This document shows, one piece after another, positions 60,201 to 64,000 of a stretch of DNA of 64,000 nt. The position numbers were made by a program, and so were the translations under genes. The notes under the pieces were generated by a model that saw nothing but the letters and a program-made list of their open reading frames with translations, did no database searches and was not told the origin of the DNA. The first letter of the stretch is position 1. Each line of letters starts with the position of its first letter. Origin of the DNA: Crocodylus rhombifer (Eukaryota > Chordata > Crocodylia > Crocodylidae); NCBI GenBank assembly GCA_038503035.1, contig JAVSML010025154.1:62001-126000 (forward strand), written 5' to 3'.

Positions 60201-61146
60201 GCAGATAAGGACTTCTATTTAAAATCCTTTTTGATTCCTCCCTCATGTTCAAATAAGAACAGTGAGAGTACGTGTTGACTACTGTGAAATAGTTTGCTGT
60301 CCTTGTATTAGGAAATGAAGTGCATTCCTAAGCAAACTACCCTATTGAGGGCTGCAGTTAACTGGATCTACTTTTTAATTGCTAAACTGCGCATAAAATG
60401 TTTAGCCTGTTTCCAGACTTCCACATTTCTTCCTACTGCTAAGCAAAGGGGAATTTATTTCTGTTCCTAAACTGAAGAACATGCCTGAGTGTGCAATCAA
60501 GAAAACCCCCATTTCTGTCTTGATATAGGCTCTCATTTGGTGTTCATTCATTTATGCATGCCTGTCCGACAGCACAAATGTTCCATCGGGAAAAGGGATG
60601 CAGAATTTACAGATACGTGGGATAAAATGTGTAGTTTTCTTTTTCAGAAAGGTTCAAAAGGTATGCAGGACAATGGGAGAATATAATTTTTTTCCAATAA
60701 ATCTGGACTGAAACATAATGTAAATATAAATACTTAACAAGTTTCTCACACAGTTTTGTCAGATCTCAAACTAAATCTGCAATAGCCAGAAGCCTGGTTA
60801 CATTTTAATGCATAATAATTAAAAACTGTACAATATTTAGTGTTCATGATAAATGCACGTATGATTTTGTTACGTTTGGCATTCTTTAGGAAAGCATGTC
60901 AAGCTTTAAAATAGAAGGAGGTTGTACCGCCTTACAATATTTTGATTATGCCAAAAACTTGTGCTCATGAAGTACATAAAACAACACCACCATTTCCTTT
61001 TTTTCCCTGTTTTTTATCATGTTTCCCCTCAGGTATGGCCCATTTCATGTTCCCTCGGAGCTACCTTTGGCTATGTGGCTGGTCTCATTATTGCACCTCT
61101 GTGGATATATTGGAACCGGAAGCAGCTTACATACAAAAGCAGATAA
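15071..61146 (+). CDS. PIGF: PIGF, GPI-ethanolamine-phosphate transferase subunit (complete, 5 coding exons)
   Basis: Exons 15071-15298, 16925-17016, 18392-18508, 40506-40614 and 61033-61146 join into 660 nt, encoding 219 aa plus TAA, the family's usual length. The protein is very hydrophobic. Likely membrane segments lie near residues 9-30, 40-62, 80-104, 110-132, 158-176 and 186-209. Known for the family: PIGF is an ER membrane protein that stabilises PIGO and PIGG, the enzymes adding ethanolamine phosphate to the third and second mannoses of the GPI precursor, so it is needed for attachment of GPI anchors to proteins. The start codon at 15071 begins [10 protein letters not shown], and an acceptor lies 24 bp upstream. 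All phases agree (0, 2, 2, 0). Introns 4 and 5 are unusually large and full of repeats. There is no frameshift or premature stop. Confidence 0.97.
15809..16253. mobile_element. Possible DNA-element remnant, PIGF intron 2
   Basis: The left phrase ggctgcgtccacacatg and the right phrase gcttgcctggatgcag are a weak inverted pair (about 10 of 15 positions). The body is GC-rich against an AT-rich intron. Low certainty. Confidence 0.3.
16925..17016 (+). CDS. PIGF: PIGF coding exon 3
   Basis: A T-rich acceptor ends in CAG at 16924. The exon encodes [30 protein letters not shown] and two bases of Glu107. The donor is GTAAGT at 17017. It carries the third membrane segment. Confidence 0.95.
17025..17065 (+). 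repeat. Short tandem duplication next to PIGF exon 3 donor
   Basis: GAAAACCATATCTTCACTTA occurs at 17025-17044 and again at 17046-17065, beginning 9 bp after the exon 3 splice junction. The rest of intron 3 (17066-18391) shows nothing I can name. Confidence 0.9.
18392..18508 (+). CDS. PIGF: PIGF coding exon 4
   Basis: Acceptor TTTGTAG ends at 18391. The first base completes Glu107. The exon continues with [15 protein letters not shown] and [17 protein letters not shown], and ends two bases into Gly146. The donor is GTAAGT at 18509. The 22-kb intron 4 follows. Confidence 0.95.
18509..19586 (+). other. PIGF: PIGF intron 4, first kilobase
   Basis: Intronic sequence with no feature I can recognise. 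Open frames on the minus strand at 18660-19028 and 19152-19739 lack family features, and the second runs into the hAT element. Confidence 0.5.
19595..19925. mobile_element. hAT-like MITE (CAGGGGTGTCAAACTCA family), copy 1
   Basis: Inverted ends CAGGGGTGTCAAACTCA and tatgtttgacatccctg. Flanks ATTTAAGT (19587-19594) and ACTTAAAT (19926-19933) match at 6 of 8 positions with two transitions, supporting an 8-bp hAT duplication. 331 bp, no transposase. Confidence 0.8.
20711..21489. mobile_element. DNA element with internal long hairpin
   Basis: Inverted ends TAGGGCCTTGTTACA and taacaagaccctta. Inside, ggagctctctggtctcact (from about 21127) and agtgagaccagagagcccc (to about 21256) form arms of some 55 bp enclosing gagagcagggc / gccctgctctc. 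No coding capacity. No target duplication seen. Confidence 0.6.
21836..23760. repeat. GC-rich block, repeat-like but unclassified
   Basis: Contrasts in composition with its flanks. 21839-22860 has some features of an LTR (starts TGTGGG, TATA-like tatata near 22064, AATAAA-like cttaataaaatc near 22793) but no clear end, primer site or target duplication. 23420-23710 is a purine-rich ggggaag/ggcagg tract. Open frames here look compositional. Confidence 0.3.
23769..23873. repeat. 105-bp near-palindrome (TAATTAGA..TCTAATTA)
   Basis: TAATTAGATTCT (23769-23780) pairs with AGAGTCTAATTA (23862-23873). Inside, GGAAAATGATA pairs with TATCATTTTCC, and several GTTATCA/TGATAAC palindromes occupy the centre. 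It folds into a single imperfect hairpin and is probably a miniature transposon. Confidence 0.75.
24696..24801. repeat. (TG/TA)n microsatellite with CA arm
   Basis: tgtgtgtgtgtatatgtata and related units are followed, after a short spacer, by tacacacacacgcatttata. The two sides are partly complementary. Confidence 0.85.
25266..26261. mobile_element. hAT-like element (TAGRRGTGCACC family), copy 1
   Basis: Ends TAGAAGTGCACCAATAGATT and ctctgtcagtgcacccctt. Flanks ATACCTAT (25258-25265) and CTACCTAT (26262-26269) match at 7 of 8. The GC-rich body is open in several frames on both strands but shows no transposase, so the 245- and 198-residue frames inside are not genes. Confidence 0.75.
26270..27850 (+). 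other. PIGF: PIGF intron 4 DNA, nothing recognised
   Basis: No exon-like or repeat-like feature I can support. Confidence 0.5.
27862..28175. mobile_element. Possible hAT-like remnant, left end only
   Basis: CAGTGATTATCAACCTTTTT, then agactcagggcacctc, resembles the left end of CAGTGGTTCTCAACC-type hAT elements. The right boundary is uncertain. Confidence 0.4.
29395..32200 (-). mobile_element. CR1 LINE, near-complete ORF2, inactive
   Basis: Read on the minus strand, 5' to 3': endonuclease pieces ([17 protein letters not shown] near 32000; [14 protein letters not shown] near 31700), then [12 protein letters not shown] and [17 protein letters not shown] (about 30480-30780), GVPQGSVLG and the catalytic box FADDTK (about 30272-30289), and [10 protein letters not shown] near the C-terminus (29490). 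The 3' end carries GATTCTATGAT (complement of 29395-29405), the CR1 terminal motif. The ORF is split by frameshifts and stops, and the 5' end is truncated before any ORF1. It sits antisense in PIGF intron 4. Confidence 0.9.
32861..33853. mobile_element. hAT-like element (TAGGGGTGCACC family), copy 2
   Basis: Ends TAGGGGTGCACCGATTAAAG and tattggtacacctcta. Flanks ATACAAAC (32853-32860) and ATACAGAT (33854-33861) match at 6 of 8, both transitions. GC-rich body like copy 1 at 25266. No transposase. Confidence 0.8.
33862..40505 (+). other. PIGF: PIGF intron 4, last 6.6 kb
   Basis: Long stretch without an identifiable exon or transposon end. A poly-T run is at 36477-36492. 36600-39100 has a somewhat higher GC content and several open frames of 70-140 residues, but I cannot tie them to any family; an old, eroded retroelement is possible. 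Confidence 0.4.
40506..40614 (+). CDS. PIGF: PIGF coding exon 5
   Basis: Acceptor TTTTACAG ends at 40505. The first base completes Gly146. The exon then encodes [15 protein letters not shown] and [20 protein letters not shown], in phase 0 at the end. The donor is GTAGGT at 40615. It contains the conserved PIPLDW loop and stands alone between two 20-kb introns. Confidence 0.96.
41733..42079. mobile_element. hAT-like MITE (CAGGGGTGTCAAACTCA family), copy 2
   Basis: Ends tagtgGTGTCAAACTCACCT and GTTTGACACCCCTG. Flanks CTGTAAAG (41725-41732) and TTGCAAGG (42080-42087) match at 5 of 8, the three differences all being transitions. Same family as 19595-19925. The body carries a (gca)n-like run near 41835-41870. 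Confidence 0.75.
42088..44689 (+). other. PIGF: PIGF intron 5 DNA, nothing recognised
   Basis: AT-rich intronic sequence without a feature I can name. Confidence 0.5.
44690..44996 (+). mobile_element. CR1 LINE 3' fragment
   Basis: Ends in ggccacaaggccccttccag then tcctgttcttatgattcc, the CR1 3' terminal region. The left limit is approximate. Confidence 0.6.
45263..45759. mobile_element. MITE family with GGGCATCTACA ends, copy 1
   Basis: Inverted ends cagtgggcacatctaca and tgtagatgcccccagtg. The body shares ordered blocks with 63293-63742: tttctccCAGGTGCAGTGTT, cccaggaccacagca, gctggctggagcacaag and gcaccctta. CAGTG lies in the same orientation at both ends. Confidence 0.7.
46657..46675 (+). 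repeat. (TC)n microsatellite
   Basis: A near-perfect TC run inside a moderately GC-rich block (46450-47165) that I cannot classify. Confidence 0.9.
47440..47992. mobile_element. hAT-like element with internal minisatellite, copy 1
   Basis: Ends cagtggcgattca and gggggttgagcacctctg. Flanks CTTTGACT (47432-47439) and CTTTGGCT (47993-48000) match at 7 of 8. The body is a degenerate array of units of about 50 bp (ggatcaggcc..agggcccc..ac..cttctac). Long open frames on both strands come from this array. Confidence 0.75.
48001..50361 (+). other. PIGF: PIGF intron 5 DNA, nothing recognised
   Basis: AT-rich intronic DNA without a nameable repeat or exon. Confidence 0.5.
50362..50815. mobile_element. 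hAT-like element with internal minisatellite, copy 2
   Basis: Ends caggtgtagtcaaccc and aaggttgagctccattg. The flanks GTGTAGGT (50354-50361) and GTGTAGGT (50816-50823) are identical, a perfect 8-bp target duplication. The body has units related, in opposite orientation, to those at 47440. Confidence 0.85.
51075..51147 (+). mobile_element. tRNA-derived SINE head
   Basis: tagttcagtgtttagtgcac resembles a tRNA A box, and gggtttaaatcc, 30 bp further on, resembles a B box. A MIR-like phrase, cttcctctgcctcttct, follows. The element is cut short by the CR1 fragment at about 51148. Confidence 0.55.
51148..52330 (+). mobile_element. CR1 LINE internal fragment lacking its 3' end
   Basis: Plus-strand frames contain [13 protein letters not shown] and [15 protein letters not shown] (endonuclease), then [38 protein letters not shown] and [20 protein letters not shown], up to [20 protein letters not shown] at the start of the reverse transcriptase. 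At least one frameshift occurs near 51430-51490. No RT catalytic box or 3' end follows. Confidence 0.85.
52331..57432 (+). other. PIGF: PIGF intron 5 DNA, nothing recognised
   Basis: Five kilobases of AT-rich intron. No exon, repeat end or RNA gene could be supported. Confidence 0.5.
57440..57552 (-). mobile_element. MIR-like SINE fragment
   Basis: The phrases atacatggggaaaccaaggc, acagagaaattgttagtt and gccagtgactaaggtaggag, then agaaaccagaac, follow the reverse complement of the MIR core and tRNA-like region in order. The element is old and divergent. Confidence 0.6.
57553..61032 (+). other. PIGF: PIGF intron 5, last part
   Basis: AT-rich intron. It contains a poly-T run at 58637-58650 and a short exact tandem repeat of about 22 bp near 59618-59657 (agcagaacaaaagcactgaa repeated). 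Nothing else recognised. Confidence 0.5.
61033..61146 (+). CDS. PIGF: PIGF coding exon 6 with stop codon
   Basis: Acceptor CCCCTCAG ends at 61032. The exon encodes [37 protein letters not shown] and TAA at 61144-61146. It holds the last membrane segment and the short basic tail. The 3' UTR follows to about 61390. Confidence 0.97.
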   Translation, partial: VWPISCSLGATFGYVAGLIIAPLWIYWNRKQLTYKSR

Positions 61147-61365
61147 CTGGAGCAAAGAGAGAGAGAAGGTATTTCTTTGTGCAGATTCCATACAGACTGT
61201 GCAGAAGTTTTCACATGATCAAAGCAGAAGAATATCCAAATCCTTTTGAAGTGTTTTGGGCCAAGCATCTCTACTTATGGCATTGTTTATATGCTGTTGC
61301 AACATGATGCAGTTGTTGCTTACTCTAAACTATATAACCCCTGAGAGACTGTACCTTCCAGTCTG

Positions 61366-61371
61366 AATAAA
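61366..61371 (+). terminator. PIGF: PIGF poly(A) signal AATAAA
   Basis: A canonical AATAAA lies 220 nt after the PIGF stop codon, followed by a G/T-rich stretch (gatggtggctgcttc) that could serve as the downstream element. The predicted 3' end is near 61385-61390. Confidence 0.8.
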
Positions 61372-61436
61372 ATATTTGTAACAGATGGTGGCTGCTTCTT
61401 ACTACGGTTTTGTTGATTTTTTTGTTTTGTTTTGTT

Positions 61437-61442
61437 TTTATT
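61437..61442 (-). terminator. RHOQ: Candidate RHOQ poly(A) signal AATAAA
   Basis: TTTATT on the plus strand gives AATAAA on the minus strand, 157 nt downstream of the RHOQ stop. Use of this signal would give a short RHOQ 3' UTR ending just short of the PIGF 3' end. RHOQ may also use more distal sites that run antisense into PIGF. Confidence 0.5.
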
Positions 61443-61598
61443 CTTCTGAATTATCTCACCGATTTCAGGAACCAGATTCCTAATTTTAGCTTTCAAACTG
61501 TTCTATGACCTGTAACAAGTTTTATGTGTACTTATGCGCTGTATTATTTGAGTTTCTGATAGAATTTCACAGTAGACCTGGCCATTGTCAGCTGTATC

Positions 61599-61754
61599 TC
61601 ACGTGATCAAACAGCAGTTTATGCATCGTGATCCTATTCTTTTTTTCACTGTGTGTTTCTTTGGAGTTAAAATGGCTATAATAGCCTCATCAAAAACACT
61701 CTTCAGTCCTTTCTGTGTTAAAGCTGAACACTCCACATAGCAGCAGGCTCCTAT
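61599..61754 (-). CDS. RHOQ: RHOQ last coding exon with stop codon
   Basis: Acceptor CTTGACAG precedes 61754. The exon is 52 codons in phase 0, starting [14 protein letters not shown] and ending INCCLIT then TGA at 61601-61599. It covers the last GTPase motif, the polybasic segment ([12 protein letters not shown]) and the CaaX box. Confidence 0.96.
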   Translation of the reverse strand: MGACCYVECSALTQKGLKSVFDEAIIAILTPKKHTVKKRIGSRCINCCLIT

Positions 61755-62537
61755 CTGTCAAGAAAAATAAATATGTTTAATAGCTCCATCATTCAGATAT
61801 TCAGGTCTGTTAATTCTGCTCCATTAGTCCTTAGATTTTTGTTTCAGTAGAAGCACCCCAAGTCTTGTCTTTGACTTAGAAAATCATCCCAATATACTCT
61901 CCTTTCTGTAAGCAAATTATTCCTTTCTTTTTTCTTTGGAAAACACTTTTGGAATTCATTTAATTCAATTCTGCTTCTGAAAGAAGCACAGTAAAAGCAA
62001 CTTTTTTAAGGGTCTTCAAGTACTTCAGATAAGCAACATAACTGGCAGGAAGAACTGCATGGCCAATTTATAGATTAATTTCTGAAAACAGAAATGAACT
62101 ATAAATAGAAGTGCCATGGGGACACAGCATGCACCTGATATTAAAAAAAAAGCCATAGAGCACTTTGTAATGATTAATTGCTTAAAGGTACTTTTAACGT
62201 TTTAATTATCTGTGACTCATGTTGGTATAGCTTTTATTGACTTTCATACTAAAGGGATTTACACTATTATTAACAGGAAAATACTTTTAAGCATGCCCAC
62301 TTGTTAGCCATATTTAACACTGACTTTAGAAAAAACCATCTGTTTAGACAGCAGAATTACCAAATAAGGAGGAAGAAAAATGAGATCTAGAGTAAAATGA
62401 TTAGGAATGTGATTTTTAAAAAACATATATTTCTGGCTTACCTCTTTTGCTAACTTTTGTCCTTGCTCCAGAGATACAGGCTTCTCTTTCATATCATTCA
62501 ATCTTGCTATAGTTTTTGGATCATCACGAAGATCAAT
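61599..62537 (-). CDS. RHOQ: RHOQ (TC10) small GTPase, last two coding exons (partial)
   Basis: Two minus-strand exons, 62442-62537 and 61599-61754, encode the C-terminal 83 residues of RHOQ (about residues 123-205 of the usual 205). The first begins [15 protein letters not shown], where ID completes the guanine-specificity motif (TQID type) begun in the preceding exon off the window. The second holds ECSALTQKG, the SA(L/K) nucleotide-binding motif, then a basic region and the end CINCCLIT, in which CLIT is the CaaX prenylation box and neighbouring cysteines are probable palmitoylation sites. Known for the family: TC10 is a Cdc42-like GTPase of plasma membrane and endosomes, linked to insulin-stimulated GLUT4 traffic and filopodia. 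The tail separates it from RHOJ and CDC42. The P-loop and switch exons lie beyond 64000. Confidence 0.95.
61755..62441 (-). other. RHOQ: RHOQ last intron (687 bp)
   Basis: A phase-0 intron, donor GTAAGC and acceptor GACAG. No repeat recognised. Confidence 0.8.
62442..62537 (-). CDS. RHOQ: RHOQ penultimate coding exon
   Basis: Acceptor TACTAG precedes 62537, and the donor is GTAAGC at 62441-62436. It contains 32 codons in phase 0 at both ends, including [10 protein letters not shown] and [15 protein letters not shown]. This is the Rho-specific insert region. I could not find the next upstream RHOQ exon between 62538 and 64000. Confidence 0.95.
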
Positions 62538-63292
62538 CTAGTAGGAAAGATTGTGGTAATATGGTATAATTACATTATTTTAAAATGAAAAAAATCAGTG
62601 GGCTCACATACCATCAGTCAGTAAGCAGAAGACCCTCGTTCATTTTGATTTTATTAAAACAGAAGTCATGTTATAACCCAAACCCTAGATGTTTTTCCTA
62701 GAGTGTGATCCAAAAGCCCTTTGAAACTTAAGGTCAGGCCCCTACCTTCCTGAATAATAAATAACTTGCCTACCTTCTTCCAGTTTCTCAATTCCAGCCC
62801 ACAATTCATCCGCTTACCCTGTGAAGTGGAGTTTGTGGGGGAGGTGCAAAGCATCCTGGGATCCTGGGGGACTGAGTTAATTTGAGTCAGGAGGGAATCT
62901 GGGACAAAAGTTCAATAGATTGGCTTAACCTAAATAAGCTAAGTCATCCAGGCTTATCTTAAACAGGTTTCAACCATTTTGAAAGTAGTTTATGTGCACT
63001 GAACTTCTGTTCTGTTACAGGTTTAAACCAGTTTCCACTCACTTATACTGGTTTGTGTGTAATATGTCCCTAGCCCAGAAGTGGGATCAACTTAGTACAC
63101 ACAAGACTGAGCCACTTCTGTTCATAGCCTAAATCAGTGCAAGTTCTTTCATTAACTTCATTGAGCACTGAACATGATTGTTAGCTGTTCAATAAAGCTG
63201 TGTCAGGAATGTGCAGTACTCTTCTGCAGTACAACTCTAAAGTGCTTACTGACAAGAAGTAGTTTTACTCACAGTAGTAGTCCTGTTGATAT
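62538..63292 (-). other. RHOQ: RHOQ intron DNA, nothing recognised
   Basis: Lies upstream of the penultimate RHOQ exon. I searched it by eye for the preceding exon and did not find one. Confidence 0.5.
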
Positions 63293-63742
63293 CAGTGGGC
63301 ATGTCTACACATGCATATTGTTTCAGAGTTTATTGCTCCCAGGCACGCCGTTTGAATGTGCACCTAGGACCACAGCACACTGAGCCAGGTTATAGCAGCC
63401 CCGACAGACAGAAGACCTGGGGTGTCAGCCTGACAGCCCAGGGTTGCTGTGACCCAGCTCAGCGTGCTGCAGAGGGGCTTGCTGGGGCATAAGGGTGCTC
63501 TAGTGCAGGGCTAGCTGGCAGGCAGACAGTCCCCACACTGAAGCACCCTTATACGCCAGCCAGCCCCCTCAGTCTACACACGTGTTGTTGCAGGATAGTA
63601 CTTGTTCTCACAAGTACTGTCCCATGGCAGAGTTAATTAGATTACTCATTCCTAATAACACTGTGCATGTAGATGGTAATGTTTTACTGCGAAGCTAATT
63701 AGGCAGCTCTACAGTAAACATTTTGTGTCGATACTTCCAGTG
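63293..63742. mobile_element. MITE family with GGGCATCTACA ends, copy 2
   Basis: Starts cagtgggcatgtctacaca and ends gtgtcgatacttccagtg. It shares ordered blocks with 45263-45759 (gcacctaggaccacagcaca, tgctgcagaggggctt, gcacccttatacgccag). As in copy 1, CAGTG occurs in the same orientation at each end. Confidence 0.7.
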
Positions 63743-64000
63743 ACAAGAATAATGCATGCAAGTTTAGGCACCTGCTCAAGAGCCCCACTCGCTTGAGGAA
63801 CACGATGCATTTTCTTTTTAGCAGAATAAAGTCAACTTAGCAGAGTACCCAGAACACAACAAACCTACTTTCCTGTTACTGCGTGTCAGTAACATTCCTG
63901 AAGCGAAGTCCAAAGGAAGACTTATTTGGATCCTGACATAGGACAATTGGTCCCAAAGGGTGCCATTAAGTGAATTGGGTCATTTAAATAAAACAAAATA

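Noticed and set aside
62538..64000. Search for a third RHOQ exon before the right edge
   Set aside because: No minus-strand sequence encoding the expected preceding segment with splice sites was found, so the gene is taken to continue outside the window.
1..64000. Prokaryotic-style systems, CRISPR arrays, operons, phage or integrative elements
   Set aside because: The window is spliced vertebrate DNA. No regularly spaced direct repeats with unique spacers and no dense coding were seen.

Overview
This window is vertebrate nuclear DNA, most likely from a crocodilian, or failing that another non-squamate reptile. The genes are split into short coding exons with GT/AG splice sites and kilobase introns. 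The only interspersed LINEs I recognise are CR1. The rest of the repeats are old hAT-like and foldback DNA elements, many of whose 8-bp target-site duplications can still be read. The species is an inference; gene content alone does not separate crocodilians from turtles.

Three genes are present, in an order I recall as the conserved vertebrate order RHOQ-PIGF-CRIPT. (1) CRIPT, minus strand, 4625-12347, is complete in five coding exons (101 aa). (2) PIGF, plus strand, has a non-coding first exon near 12541-12574 and five coding exons between 15071 and 61146 (219 aa). It is spread over about 49 kb because its introns 4 and 5 are about 22.0 and 20.4 kb. (3) RHOQ (TC10), minus strand, is represented only by its last two coding exons (61599-61754 and 62442-62537); the rest lies beyond the right edge. 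Every splice junction was read by eye. CRIPT and PIGF give uninterrupted frames of exactly the expected family length.

Layout: 1-4195 is CRIPT downstream DNA with a CR1 tail, a foldback hAT element and a nested palindrome. 4196-12347 is CRIPT. 12180-12620 is a CpG-rich divergent promoter shared by CRIPT and PIGF, holding a perfect DR1 nuclear-receptor element. 12575-61032 is PIGF introns, which hold nearly all the repeats: two Penelope-like tails, hAT families in pairs, a near-complete CR1 ORF2 at 29395-32200, a 3'-truncated CR1 at 51148-52330 and a MIR-like SINE. 61033-61442 is the convergent end of PIGF and RHOQ, with poly(A) signals facing each other 65 bp apart. 61443-64000 is RHOQ.

The three genes are not a pathway. 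PIGF acts in GPI-anchor synthesis in the ER, CRIPT is a zinc-ribbon scaffold and spliceosome-associated protein, and RHOQ is a Rho-family GTPase. They share only chromosomal arrangement. I found no RNA genes, CRISPR arrays or prokaryotic signals. The long open frames that are not listed are antisense or repeat-derived. The structures most worth a second look are the degenerate hammerhead-like Penelope tails, the DR1 in the divergent promoter, the facing poly(A) signals, and several palindromic elements.
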